Source of the DNA: JAJPHU01 sp035553375
GTDB lineage: Bacteria; Planctomycetota; Planctomycetia; Gemmatales; Gemmataceae
DNA: 64,000 bases
Reading direction: 5' to 3'
NCBI GenBank assembly: GCA_035553375.1
Contig: DATNCY010000209.1
Span: 8,180 to 72,179 of the forward strand
The notes beneath the pieces were generated by a model that saw only the letters and a list, made by a program, of their open reading frames with translations, made no database searches and was not told the origin of the DNA. The translations under genes were made by a program, and so were the position numbers. Of the stretch, positions 7,903 to 16,945 are shown piece after piece; position 1 is the first letter of the stretch; the number at the start of each line of letters is the position of its first letter.

Positions 7903-10900
7903 CTACTTTTCGGCCACGCGAAAGGCGAACGTACCACTGTGGCCGCGCACCTCGGTTTGATACATCATCTCAACGTGAGCAGCCGGGACGAGATAGTCAC
8001 CGGGCAACTCCGCGTGCAGCACACAGCGATCGATGATCCGCCCGCGTGTCTCATCGTGGTGATAGGCGATCAACTTTTCTCGATCTTCGCGCAGCAAGCA
8101 GGCAGTGCCACGCTGATCGAAGCGATGATCGTCCAGCGGCAAAATCTCGCAGGAGGCCGGGCGCGGATTCTCGACCAGCACGAAACGCATCAGCCCTGCC
8201 GGATCGGTGGGCTGCGCCTCGACGGCACTTTCGAGATAGGTGCCGCGTGGGATCTCGTCGCCGGACTTCAATTCGCGCTTTCGCTGGCCCTGGTCGTTGA
8301 GCAACCAGTAACGGCGTTTGACCTCGATGCCGTGGCTCTCGGCGGGAACGGTGCGGCCGCTGACCCGATAACGCAGCGCGACACGGTACATCATGCCGGG
8401 AGTGCCTTGCGTGAACGTCAGACGGTTGACGCCGGCACGCACTTGCTTGGCTGGCACGATCACACGACGACTTTCCGATGGTTGGGCAAAGGGAACCTTG
8501 TGTATCGGCCCCTCATTGCATCGAAAAGCGATGCTCGGTCGCTCGGCGGGACCGGCGTCTCTCCGGTCGATACGCGCCAGGTAATCGCATAGGGCATGGA
8601 CAATCAGGGCGGTATCCTTGGTCGAGTTCCAGCGATTGTCGCGCTTGGTGGCCGTGAAATAGGCGAGGACGCCGGGAATGAGTTTGTCGTCCTTATCGAA
8701 GGCAACCAGCGCCTTGAGTGCCGCGGCCGTGACCTCAAAGGGATCGTCCGCCCAGCGTGAGAAGTTCGCCGTTAGCCAGTGGACCTGGCCGGCGCTCCGG
8801 CGAGCGCGGCCGCGCAGGTCGGTGGCCAAGCGGTCGGCCAAGCGAGACTTCTTCTGCTGCACGGCCAACTCCAGAGCCAACGCGAGCGCATAATCGGAGA
8901 GATGGCCGGCCGTCCGCTGCTCATCGATGAAGCCCCACCACGCTTCCGTCAATTGTTGGCGCTGGCCGTAGACATACAAACAGTAGATGCGATCGGACGA
9001 CTGTCTCGCACTCATGTTATCGATGAACTGTTTCAGCCGCTGCAAGCCGCGAGAGATCGCGTCGCTGGAACCGATGGAGTAGCCGGCCTTCTCGGCTTCA
9101 ATCAGACCATAGAGGGCGTAGGGCGTCATGAACTCGTGCGTTTGATCGTTGGTCCACCAACCCCAGCCGCCGTCGGCGTGCTGGAGTTCGAGCAAGCGCT
9201 TGATGCCGGCCGCGACGCAGCCGGGCAGCTTGCGTTTCAATTCGGGGCTGTCCAGCCGTAATTGCTTGAGAATCTGCGCGACCTTGATCGCCGGCAAGAA
9301 TCGGCTCATGGTTTGCTCGACGCAGCCATACGGGTAACCGACCAGATACGGCAGCGTGTCGAGCAAGTCGGCCGTCAACGTCGGCGCGAAACGGACCTCG
9401 AAGACGACCTGGGCTGGATCAACACATTCGGGGAGCGTTATCGTCGCTGAATCCTTGCAGAAACCGGACACCGTCTCCACATGCTCGACGCCGGCCCGCA
9501 CAATGGGCAGGCGTTTGAGCGAGGCATCGGAGCCGGCCTTCGATTCAGCACTCATGAGCAACTGCGCGAAACCGGCGTCTCCAGCTTGGAAAATCCATGA
9601 GACGGAGGCGAGGCTTCCCGGTTCGAGAATGATGTCTTTCTCGGCTGGCTCCGTCACCTTGCCGTTCTCGGCCTTGAGGCGGACGCGAACCGTTTGCCGT
9701 GCGTCCGTGCAGTTTTGCACATTGGCGGACACGCGCACCTTGTCGCCCTCGGTGAAGAAACGCGGCAAGATAGGGGCGACCATGAGCGGCCGGGCGGTCT
9801 GAAAAGACGTTTCGTGCCGGCCAACGTGCAGATCCTTCGAGATGGCGGTGACAACAACTTGCCACCCGGTCAGCGAATCCGGCAGTTTGAACTCGACCGT
9901 GGCTTTGCCGTTGTTATCGGTGCGAAGCTGGGCGTTCCAGTAGGCGGAATCGGAGAAATCGCGGCGGATTTGCAGAGGGAGCGCAGCGCCGCCGACATCG
10001 TGCAGCACGGCCGCGCGCGGCTTGTGGCGCTGGGGAGTTTGCACGATGAAAGAAGGACTGGCGTTGAATCCACCGCCGCCAAGCCCAGCGATGCCGCCAA
10101 TACCACCGAGTCCGGCGAGGCCGCCAACGCCCAGATTCGCGGCACCGCGAAAGCCGCCGTTGATACCGAGTTGGTTGAAACCTTGACCGCCCAATCCGGC
10201 GATGCCGCCCATGCCCATCATGCCCATGCCGCCCATCATCATGCCGCCCATCCCGCCATTGAACGACATGTACGGATAATAGACGACCGCTTTCGTCTTC
10301 CACGGCGCGGGGTTCTGCGTGGGGTGATAAGCGCTTAAGAAAAGCGTGTCGTTCACCAGCGCGTAATGCAGACGCCAGCCATCAGCCGCCGGCGTGTCGA
10401 GCCAGCGCCATAGGGTCATCCGCCGGCCGGGGCCAGGTTCGGGGAATTGCCAGTTATGCATGGCATCGACGACACGCGTCTTGATTCCAACCATGCAAAG
10501 CAAGGCCGCCACCGCTGGCGTGCGAAGATGTACCGCGCCCCCCGAAGCGAGCAGCCCGTTCATGGCGGCGTATTCGGCCGTCAGCCCCTTGTCGGGGTGT
10601 TCCTTGATCCAAGCGCGAACCGGCTTGAGCAGATCGTTAAGCGTCATGTTCCCGAGCCGCCTTCGCAAAACCTCGCGGGCATGGGTGTCATAGATGCGAT
10701 CGTCGGCGAGATAGAAGTTACGAATGTCGGTGGACTGGTCCGGGGCGATGCTCCGCAGCGCCTTGTCGTAGACGGACACGATCAGATCGACCGGTTCCTT
10801 GCGATTGACCTGGAGATGAAGAACCGCTTTCGCGCCGGGTTGGCAGATCGGCTTGATTTCACTGTGGATGGTCAGCATGCGCTGCGCCGGCACAACGTGG

Positions 10901-12858
10901 ATGATGCGGCTGGCAACGTGTGTCGGGTCCGCGTCGTCGTCGCCATCGACGTATTGCACTTCGACGGAACAGCCATAATGGATGGTGGGCGGTAGCGGCA
11001 ATTTCACCTCCGCCTTGCCCTTGGATAATCGCAGTGTTTGCCACATCTGTAGGCCGACGCTGTCGCGCAGCGTCAAAAGGACGATGGCATCGGCGTACTT
11101 GCTTTGCACCAATCCCGTCAGCATGTCGCCGGATTGATACGTGTCGTGGTCGAGGTGAAGGCTCAGCGCGGGCAGTTCGCGCGGAGGCAGCACCGTGCAG
11201 CCGATTTCCTGACGGGCGCGCGTGCCATCGGGTTTGTGCCAGATGGCGGTGAGCAGGTACGCGCCCGGCTCGCGCAGTCGCAGCGTGGCGGTGTCGCGCC
11301 GGAAGATTACGGCAGTCGCCAAGTCGCGGCGGATCGCGCCCCAGTTGGACATGACGATAGGTTGGTAGCCCATCATGCCACCGAGGCCACCGAGGCCGCC
11401 AACACCGCCACCGAGACCGCCAACACCACCGCCAAGACCGCCACCGAGACCGAGGTTGCCACCGAAGCCGCCCATGCCACCTAGACCATTCGGAAAGCCA
11501 GCAAATCCTATCGGCATCGGTGCAGGAGTCGCCGTCAGACGCATGGCGACAAGGGTGGCCGACCCTTTCAGACCAGACGGATCGGTGGTGCGAGCCGTTA
11601 CGCGGATCGGTTCGTTGGTGCGGAACGTGGACTGCGACAGACTCAGATGCAGATGATCGTCGCTATCGGTTAACGCGATGGTCTTCGTCCGTCGCTCCTC
11701 GCGGCCGTTGCTATCGAGCATCACGCCGCGCACCACCACCGCATGATCGGGTTGCATCCAGTTCTTGCGTAGTTCAATGGGATATACGCCCTCTCCCTTG
11801 TCGCCGAGGTTGAGTTTGCCCTGAATCTGAGCGGTCACCTGGCGTTCGCGGCCCAGATTCAATCCACCGATGGCCTCATAGCTGTTATCCGCCTCCGCCA
11901 GTTGGCGCTCCTCGGCGGTGAGGTCGTCCGGGCGCAGGATCGGCGGCTGATTATCGCCGACATAGGCGAATTGCTTGCCGTCCAGCGCGGCGGCCGGCGG
12001 ATGCGCCGGTTCCTGAACAATCTGCGCGGTGAACTGAACGCTTGCATTCTTCACGGCTTTGTCGAGAAAATCGCGCGCCTGGAAGCGCAGCTTCAAGCGC
12101 GATCCCTGACGCTCGCTGAGAATGTTCAGATGCACTTTCGATTTGCGATACTCGGCCAGGCTGACGTGGACCTCGCCCTTGTAATTGGGGATCGACAAAC
12201 GGTAAGTATCGAGTGGATCGGCGTCGCTGAAGGTGTAGTCGCCGGTGATGCGGCCGTGGGCGTCGGCGGTCAGCTTGAGACGGGCAGCGATCGTCTTTTT
12301 TCGTTCGCTGGTCAGCAGAACCTCGACGGTCTGCGCCGGTCGCGGCACGAACTCGCCGCGCCCATCCAAATCGCGCAGGAAGCCGGCGAAACGCAGCGTC
12401 TGGTTGGGGCGATAGACGGCGCGATCGACGACGAAGAAAACGCACGGCGGCAATTTGCTCGGCGGTTGTAGGGTGATCGTCTGCCGAAGTTCGCCGAAGG
12501 CGAACTCGGTGCGTGTGGCCTTGGCGACCTTGTAAGGCCAAGTGAACGTATTGCCGCGTTCGACCTTGATCTGTTGCGTCCGCCCCGCGCTGGTGACGGC
12601 AACCGTTTCGCCCCGATGCTTTTTTTCGCCGCTGATCCAGCCGAACACGTTGGCGGAATCGATAAGGAGGTGCAGCCGTTGCGGATTGCGGGCCGGGATA
12701 AGTCGTCCCTTGCCGGCGTCGCGGGTTGGTGGGAACTTTGACTCGACGGGGCCATCGGAGCGCACCAGGGCCGTTAGTGTCGTCAGCAGGAAGAGGACGC
12801 TGATCGCGCCGAGTCGGTGCGGGGACCAATGAGTTGAGACGGCTGAGATGGAGCGCAT
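7903..12858 (-). CDS. alpha-2-macroglobulin family protein with glycine/methionine-rich inserts
   Basis: 1651 aa, start ATG with GAGGTG nine bases upstream, N-terminal signal peptide (LGAISVLFLLTTLTALV). Macroglobulin beta-sandwich domains: PCVFFVVDRAVYRPNQTLRFAGFLRD near residue 145, then YSVYDKALRS-like MG repeats. The bait/alpha-2 region has RRDFSDSAYWNAQLRTDN and the thioester motif YGCVEQ with Cys1179 and Gln1182 (canonical CxEQ). The helical thioester domain follows (GGWGWWTNDQTHEFMTPYALYGL). Two low-complexity Gly/Met stretches, about residues 447-499 and 864-927, interrupt the family architecture. Bacterial members are periplasmic protease traps, often paired with penicillin-binding protein PbpC, but none is adjacent. 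The gene is transcribed alone. Confidence 0.92.
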   Translation of the reverse strand: MRSISAVSTHWSPHRLGAISVLFLLTTLTALVRSDGPVESKFPPTRDAGKGRLIPARNPQRLHLLIDSANVFGWISGEKKHRGETVAVTSAGRTQQIKVERGNTFTWPYKVAKATRTEFAFGELRQTITLQPPSKLPPCVFFVVDRAVYRPNQTLRFAGFLRDLDGRGEFVPRPAQTVEVLLTSERKKTIAARLKLTADAHGRITGDYTFSDADPLDTYRLSIPNYKGEVHVSLAEYRKSKVHLNILSERQGSRLKLRFQARDFLDKAVKNASVQFTAQIVQEPAHPPAAALDGKQFAYVGDNQPPILRPDDLTAEERQLAEADNSYEAIGGLNLGRERQVTAQIQGKLNLGDKGEGVYPIELRKNWMQPDHAVVVRGVMLDSNGREERRTKTIALTDSDDHLHLSLSQSTFRTNEPIRVTARTTDPSGLKGSATLVAMRLTATPAPMPIGFAGFPNGLGGMGGFGGNLGLGGGLGGGVGGLGGGVGGLGGLGGMMGYQPIVMSNWGAIRRDLATAVIFRRDTATLRLREPGAYLLTAIWHKPDGTRARQEIGCTVLPPRELPALSLHLDHDTYQSGDMLTGLVQSKYADAIVLLTLRDSVGLQMWQTLRLSKGKAEVKLPLPPTIHYGCSVEVQYVDGDDDADPTHVASRIIHVVPAQRMLTIHSEIKPICQPGAKAVLHLQVNRKEPVDLIVSVYDKALRSIAPDQSTDIRNFYLADDRIYDTHAREVLRRRLGNMTLNDLLKPVRAWIKEHPDKGLTAEYAAMNGLLASGGAVHLRTPAVAALLCMVGIKTRVVDAMHNWQFPEPGPGRRMTLWRWLDTPAADGWRLHYALVNDTLFLSAYHPTQNPAPWKTKAVVYYPYMSFNGGMGGMMMGGMGMMGMGGIAGLGGQGFNQLGINGGFRGAANLGVGGLAGLGGIGGIAGLGGGGFNASPSFIVQTPQRHKPRAAVLHDVGGAALPLQIRRDFSDSAYWNAQLRTDNNGKATVEFKLPDSLTGWQVVVTAISKDLHVGRHETSFQTARPLMVAPILPRFFTEGDKVRVSANVQNCTDARQTVRVRLKAENGKVTEPAEKDIILEPGSLASVSWIFQAGDAGFAQLLMSAESKAGSDASLKRLPIVRAGVEHVETVSGFCKDSATITLPECVDPAQVVFEVRFAPTLTADLLDTLPYLVGYPYGCVEQTMSRFLPAIKVAQILKQLRLDSPELKRKLPGCVAAGIKRLLELQHADGGWGWWTNDQTHEFMTPYALYGLIEAEKAGYSIGSSDAISRGLQRLKQFIDNMSARQSSDRIYCLYVYGQRQQLTEAWWGFIDEQRTAGHLSDYALALALELAVQQKKSRLADRLATDLRGRARRSAGQVHWLTANFSRWADDPFEVTAAALKALVAFDKDDKLIPGVLAYFTATKRDNRWNSTKDTALIVHALCDYLARIDRRDAGPAERPSIAFRCNEGPIHKVPFAQPSESRRVIVPAKQVRAGVNRLTFTQGTPGMMYRVALRYRVSGRTVPAESHGIEVKRRYWLLNDQGQRKRELKSGDEIPRGTYLESAVEAQPTDPAGLMRFVLVENPRPASCEILPLDDHRFDQRGTACLLREDREKLIAYHHDETRGRIIDRCVLHAELPGDYLVPAAHVEMMYQTEVRGHSGTFAFRVAEK

Positions 12859-13132
12859 AGGGTAGCACCTCTTGAGGATGAGCGCGGATGGTAAGCTACA
12901 CAGTCAGCTGCGCGGACCAAAGCCTCTTTCTCGCCGTGATGTTCTGTGAACGCCAGCTTAATCCAAACTTGCGCCGAGAACCATGAGGGTGTCACGGAAT
13001 GCGCTGCAAATGATCGCGAGAAAACATATTCGCCTCAGAAGAGACACGTATTGGCACCGGATTTGATGGTTATTACTCCATGACGCCGCCAACGGTGCGG
13101 TTCAAGAAATCTTTCAGGAATAGGAGCGATCC

Positions 13133-13324
13133 ATGACGCGGAAATATAGCGAAAAGGCCCAAAAAACGGTTCGCGATGTCATGCACGAGTACAAAGAGGG
13201 CGAACTGAAGAGCGGCAAGTCCGGCAAGAAAGTGACGAGTCGCAAGCAAGCCGTCGCCATCGGCCTCTCGGAAGCCCGTAAAAAAGGTGCCAAGGTGCCC
13301 ACGAAGAAGAAATCGAGCAAGTGA
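13133..13324 (+). CDS. DUF6496 small basic protein
   Basis: 63 aa, Lys-rich, ATG with AGGAG six bases upstream. The pattern VMHEYKEGELKSGKSGKKV-TSRKQAVAIGLSEA is the DUF6496 signature, known from short proteins annotated as hypothetical or, loosely, as plasmid-stabilisation proteins. The C-terminus is a lysine-rich tail. It lies 58 bases upstream of the DksA/TraR-type gene, so the two may be co-transcribed. The role is unknown; nucleic-acid binding is suggested by charge only. Confidence 0.85.
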   Translation: MTRKYSEKAQKTVRDVMHEYKEGELKSGKSGKKVTSRKQAVAIGLSEARKKGAKVPTKKKSSK

Positions 13325-13382
13325 CCGCCGCTTCGTTTCGACCACGCTCGCTTTGATGAAAAGCCGCCCCAGGAGATTTGCC

Positions 13383-13784
13383 ATGACCGGAGAAGGACAA
13401 GAAAACTATCGCCAGCGCCTGACGGATATGGCGGCTCGTCTGCGAAAAGATGAGGTCGGGATGGTGGGTGAGGCTCTGCGACAAGCCGGCGGCGATGCCA
13501 GCGGCAATCTGTCCAATGTGCCGCTTCATCTCGCGGACCTCAGCACGGATTCGTTCGAGCAAGAGATGAGTACCAGTCTGCTGAAAAATGAGCGCGAGAT
13601 GCAAAGGGAGGTCGCCGCCGCCTTGGATCGAATCGAGCGCGGCGTCTTCGGTCGATGTGAGCATTGCGGTAAGGAGATTGCCAAGGGACGCCTTGATGCT
13701 GTGCCTTATACTCGCTACTGCGTTGACTGCGCCCAGAACGCGGAGGCGGACGGTGAGGCGGGTTTCCAACCGACTTTGCTGTGA
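13383..13784 (+). CDS. TraR/DksA-type C4 zinc finger protein
   Basis: 133 aa from ATG 13383, preceded by CAGGAGATTTGCC; an upstream in-frame extension to 13287 lacks a ribosome site. It has a long N-terminal helical region (EGQENYRQRLTDMAARLRKDE) and a C-terminal four-cysteine zinc finger (C-E-H-C ... Y-C-V-D-C) of the DksA/TraR type. Family members bind RNA polymerase through the secondary channel. The N-terminal region here lacks the usual DxxDxA tip, so it may not act like true DksA. It follows the DUF6496 gene and precedes a perfect palindrome that may terminate the pair. Confidence 0.85.
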   Translation: MTGEGQENYRQRLTDMAARLRKDEVGMVGEALRQAGGDASGNLSNVPLHLADLSTDSFEQEMSTSLLKNEREMQREVAAALDRIERGVFGRCEHCGKEIAKGRLDAVPYTRYCVDCAQNAEADGEAGFQPTLL

Positions 13785-13791
13785 AAGCGAT

Positions 13792-13835
13792 GGTGCGCGG
13801 CTTGGCGTTTCGCGCGAAACACCAAGCCGCGCACC
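13792..13835. repeat. hairpin repeat, family E (GCGCGGCTTGGcGTTTCGCGC)
   Basis: A 44-bp palindrome (14-bp outer arms GGTGCGCGGCTTGG, one mismatch, palindromic GTTTCGCGCGAAAC centre) beginning 8 bases after the zinc-finger stop codon. The same core recurs as a perfect 38-bp palindrome at 17727-17764. Probably a terminator-like element. Confidence 0.85.
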
Positions 13836-14137
13836 GTTCCCCCAGAGGGCGGGAGGTCCGTCACGCCCACTCCCTGCCGCTGCTGTCCTTCGGGAGTGAG
13901 TTCGGCCCAGGAAGCAGCAGAAACAGGCCCTCGCGCCAACCATCCGCCCCCTGAGGGTTCAGCACGTCCACAAAGTAGAGCAAGCAGGATGCCAACCCTT
14001 CGCGATAATTGATCTTTCATCCATCCCTTCGTCCATCCGCCGAAAGCTGGCTGGTCAAATCCAGCGCGCCATTTCCTACATTATTCTTCGGGCGTGTATT
14101 CCACCGCCCTCATTGAAGCCACCGCGAGAGGTATGAA
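13836..14137. other. intergenic stretch without a convincing gene
   Basis: About 300 bases between the palindrome and the lactonase start. A minus-strand frame (from about 14020) is open but has no ribosome site and no recognisable domain. The last 60 bases (CTACATTATTCTTC...) are less GC-rich and probably hold the lactonase promoter; no clear -35/-10 pair could be fixed. Confidence 0.5.
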
Positions 14138-15322
14138 ATGATGTATTTGTCTCGACTGATTGCCTATGCGCTTGTCGTCCTCCTGTTCGGCGCAGCGACA
14201 AGATCGCTCGCCGCGCCTGCGGCCAAAGAGGCCGTGAAAGGGAGTAAATTATGGGTGTACATCGGCACCTATACCGGCGGCAAAAGCAAGGGGATTTATC
14301 GCTGCGAATTGGACCTGGCGACGGGCAAGCTGAGCGAGGCAGCGATGGTGGCCGAGACGGTCAACCCGACCTTTCTCGCCATCCATCCGAGCAATCGCTA
14401 CCTGTATGCCGTCGGTGAAATCGGCAACTTCGGCGGCGCGAAGAGCGGCGCTGTCAACGCCTTCGCTCTCGATCCGAAAAGCGGGGCACTGAAACCGCTG
14501 AATGCGAAACCGTCCAGCGGTGCCGGCCCCTGTCATGTTGTCGTCGATCGCCAAGGCAAGAATGTGCTGGTCGCCAACTACGGCGGCGGCAACGCCTCGG
14601 TGTTGCGCATCGAAGATAATGGGCAACTCGGCGAGCGCACGGCTTTCACGCAGCACAAGGGAAAGGGCGACGATCCCGGACGGCAAGAAGCACCGCACGC
14701 CCACTCAATCAACCTTGATGCCGCCAATCATTTCGCCTTCGTTGCCGACCTGGGATTGGACAAAGTGTTCGTCTACCGCTTCGACGCCGATAAGGGATCG
14801 CTGGCCAAAAACGATCCGCCGGCCGTGGCTCTCGCTCCGAAATCGGGGCCTCGTCATTTCGCCTTTCACCCCAATGGCCGCTATGCCTATGTCATCAACG
14901 AAATGGCGAACACGGTCACGGCGATGACGTACGACGCCAAGCAAGGCGTCCTGACGAAGATTCAGACCGTTTCGACTCTGCCGGAGGGTTACAAGAAGCC
15001 AACTTCGACGGCGGAGGTGCAGGTGCATCCGTCGGGCAAATTTCTCTACGGATCGAATCGCGGACACAACAGCATCGCCGTCTTTACGATTGATGAGAAG
15101 ACGGGGAAGTTAACGCCAGCCGGCCGTCAATCCAAGGGAATCAACGTGCCGCGTAATTTCGGCATCGACCCGACGGGCCGGTTCATGTTGGTCGCCAATC
15201 AAGACGGTGACAGCATCCTCGTCTTCCGCATCGATCCGAAGACGGGCGCACTGGAAGCGACCGGGGAGAAAGTGGAAGTGGGTAAGCCGGTGTGTGTGAA
15301 GTTCGTACCGAAAGCATCCTGA
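14138..15322 (+). CDS. lactonase-family beta-propeller protein (secreted)
   Basis: 394 aa with an N-terminal signal peptide (LIAYALVVLLFGAATRSLA). The mature part is the lactonase/YbhE seven-bladed propeller family: VYIGTYTGGKSKGIYRCELD, NPTFLAIHPSNRYLYAVGE, HVVVDRQGKNVLVANYGGG, HAHSINLD, GPRHFAFHPNGRYAYVINE, HPSGKFLYGSNRGHNSIAVF, PRNFGIDPTGRFMLVANQD. Cytoplasmic members hydrolyse 6-phosphogluconolactone; this copy is exported, so the substrate is uncertain and may be another sugar lactone. It is followed 8 bases later by a family-A hairpin. Confidence 0.9.
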   Translation: MMYLSRLIAYALVVLLFGAATRSLAAPAAKEAVKGSKLWVYIGTYTGGKSKGIYRCELDLATGKLSEAAMVAETVNPTFLAIHPSNRYLYAVGEIGNFGGAKSGAVNAFALDPKSGALKPLNAKPSSGAGPCHVVVDRQGKNVLVANYGGGNASVLRIEDNGQLGERTAFTQHKGKGDDPGRQEAPHAHSINLDAANHFAFVADLGLDKVFVYRFDADKGSLAKNDPPAVALAPKSGPRHFAFHPNGRYAYVINEMANTVTAMTYDAKQGVLTKIQTVSTLPEGYKKPTSTAEVQVHPSGKFLYGSNRGHNSIAVFTIDEKTGKLTPAGRQSKGINVPRNFGIDPTGRFMLVANQDGDSILVFRIDPKTGALEATGEKVEVGKPVCVKFVPKAS

Positions 15323-15330
15323 CAAATTTC

Positions 15331-15380
15331 GCCAGCCCGCAGTGCCAGCAAGGAAACCCTTGCTGGCGCTGCGGGCTGGC
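15331..15380. repeat. long inverted repeat, family A
   Basis: 23-bp arms with one T:G mismatch and a 4-nt loop, starting 8 bases after the lactonase stop and ending 24 bases before the convergent membrane-protein gene. Same position relative to convergent genes as the copy at 1388. Confidence 0.88.
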
Positions 15381-15404
15381 AAAAAATCGTATTTCGTTCT
15401 CTCG

Positions 15405-15752
15405 TCACATCGGCGTGTGGGTATGCGTACTCGGTATCCCAGATGCCTGCGTCCGCAGCTGTTCGTGGTAGCGGCGATGGTGGTGGTAGGCCAGACCGAC
15501 AAAGGTGATACCGAGACCGACCAGAGTCGCTAGAACCAGGATGGTAAGACACAGTTTCATCGGATTGTCCAAATCGCGGATCTTGATTTCCGACTTCTCA
15601 AAATCCGGTTCGTTCAATCGTTGCGAGGCTTGTTCGCCTGTGACGGGTTTCCGAATGATGAATTCGGAGTAACGGGTGCCGATGCCCTGGGCAGTCAGGC
15701 CCAGACCGATGAGGGCGGCGGCGGTGATGATGGCTCCGCTAAGTGCTCGCAT
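15405..15752 (-). CDS. small two-helix membrane protein
   Basis: 115 aa from ATG 15752, chosen for GGAGGAAACACCC directly upstream; the frame runs up to 15950 without support. It has a first transmembrane segment at residues 3-24 (LSGAIITAAALIGLGLTAQG), a soluble middle rich in charged residues (SEFIIRKPVTGEQASQRLNEPDFEKSE), a second transmembrane segment (LCLTILVLATLVGLGITFVGLAY), and a His-rich tail (HHHRRYHEQ, THTHT). No family is recognised. It is 49 bases downstream of a 52-aa Gly-rich membrane mini-protein and probably shares its transcript. Confidence 0.7.
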   Translation of the reverse strand: MRALSGAIITAAALIGLGLTAQGIGTRYSEFIIRKPVTGEQASQRLNEPDFEKSEIKIRDLDNPMKLCLTILVLATLVGLGITFVGLAYHHHRRYHEQLRTQASGIPSTHTHTPM

Positions 15753-15801
15753 GGGTGTTTCCTCCAGGGACAGGGGTAGGTACGCCCCCATCCGCCTTGT
15801 G

Positions 15802-15960
15802 TTATTGGCCGAACATACGCAAACAACCGCCGAAGACGAGCAGAATGCCCGCCAGAATGATGAAGATGCTGCTACAACCGCAGCCCGCCCACGGACCATG
15901 CGGCCCTTGGGGATTGAAGAAGCCGCCGCTGCCAAACATCGGACCGCCACCCATGCTCAT
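15802..15960 (-). CDS. 52-aa glycine-rich membrane mini-protein
   Basis: The translation begins MSMGGGPMFGSGGFFNPQ and ends with a single hydrophobic helix (SSIFIILAGILLVFGGCL) and RMFGQ. ATG at 15960, stop TAA at 15802-15804, with CGGAGA upstream. Three cysteines (CGC before the helix, one inside it) and a Gly/Phe-rich cytoplasmic-type head. It lies between the M48 lipoprotease (42 bases upstream) and the two-helix membrane protein, all on the minus strand, which suggests one transcript. It is too short for automatic gene calling. No family recognised; a possible membrane-protease accessory is only a guess from position. Confidence 0.6.
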   Translation of the reverse strand: MSMGGGPMFGSGGFFNPQGPHGPWAGCGCSSIFIILAGILLVFGGCLRMFGQ

Positions 15961-16002
15961 AACAAGTCTCCGTGAAAAGGAACGTGATTCTGATGCGCGG
16001 CC

Positions 16003-16833
16003 TCAACGCGAGGCCGCGATACGATGGTGATCGAAGGCCACCTTGGCCGCCTTCGCCTGGGGAACCCAGGCCCGCATCTGTTTAATGCGATGAAGGTCGC
16101 TGGGATGATCGGAGAGAATTTCCGGCAACTCGCCGCCTGCCTGCGCCTGGCGCATGCGCTGCCAGAACACGACCGCCTGGTCGGGGTCGTAGTCCGCGAA
16201 GGTCATCAAGAACAAACCGATGTGGTCGGCCTCGGATTCTTGCTGGCGATCGTAGGCTTTGTTAAAGAACCAGCCGATCTTGCCGGTCTCCTTATAACGA
16301 CTGAGTCGTTCGTTGGAATGATGAGCGAGGGCGTGGGCGATTTCGTGGGATAACACGGTCGCCAGTTGATCGTCGTTTTCGACGATGCGCAGCAGGCCGG
16401 AATAGACCGCCACCTTACCGCCCGGCAGACAGAAAGCGTTGACCTCCCGGCTGCGGATAACATTGTACTCCCAGTCAAAGTGGTAGCCTTTCAGATGCAG
16501 GTTGATCTCGCGTTGCAAGGGTTCGATCTGCACGGCCTTCTCAATACGTTTGCCGACACGCCGGACTCGCTGCACGGTGCGATCGTCGGTGGGCAATAAG
16601 GCATTCTTTTCCTTCGCCTGAGCGAGAATTTGCTTGTACGCCTTCACGCCCAAGGAGTATTCCTCTTGGGGACTCAAGGCGAGATACTGCTGACGATGAC
16701 CGGGGCCTTGGCCCTGCGGCCCTGCCTGCGGATTACAACCGCCTCCGGCAAGGGCGACAGCGAGCAGGACCATCAACCTGTTTCGCCGGACACATCGATC
16801 GGAACCAAATCGAGAAGGGATGCTAACCGCCAT
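16003..16833 (-). CDS. M48-family metallopeptidase lipoprotein
   Basis: 276 aa. A lipoprotein signal (LMVLLAVALAGGGC, lipid-attached Cys near residue 33) is followed by an M48 catalytic core: VNAFCLPGGKVAVYSGLL, the zinc-binding HEIAHALAHH (HExxH) and the third ligand Glu in QESEADHIGLFLM. It closes with the family's DHPSDLHRIKQMRAW segment. This is the BepA/LoiP/YcaL-like type, which degrades misfolded or outer-membrane proteins in the periplasm. Start ATG 16833 has GGGAGA five bases upstream. It appears to be first in a short minus-strand unit with the two small membrane proteins. Confidence 0.92.
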   Translation of the reverse strand: MAVSIPSRFGSDRCVRRNRLMVLLAVALAGGGCNPQAGPQGQGPGHRQQYLALSPQEEYSLGVKAYKQILAQAKEKNALLPTDDRTVQRVRRVGKRIEKAVQIEPLQREINLHLKGYHFDWEYNVIRSREVNAFCLPGGKVAVYSGLLRIVENDDQLATVLSHEIAHALAHHSNERLSRYKETGKIGWFFNKAYDRQQESEADHIGLFLMTFADYDPDQAVVFWQRMRQAQAGGELPEILSDHPSDLHRIKQMRAWVPQAKAAKVAFDHHRIAASR

Positions 16834-16945
16834 TGCATCTCCCGAAAAAAGACGGGCCTATGGGTTGCCGGAAAAAAATACGGGAGGGGCAGAATGAGGA
16901 ATGGATCGACATTCCACCCACCTCCCGTATTCCCCCCTTGTTGAC

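Noticed and set aside
13715..14020. Minus-strand frame with an LLALLCGR start
   Set aside because: No ribosome site, overlaps the zinc-finger gene end and a palindrome, and no recognisable domain.
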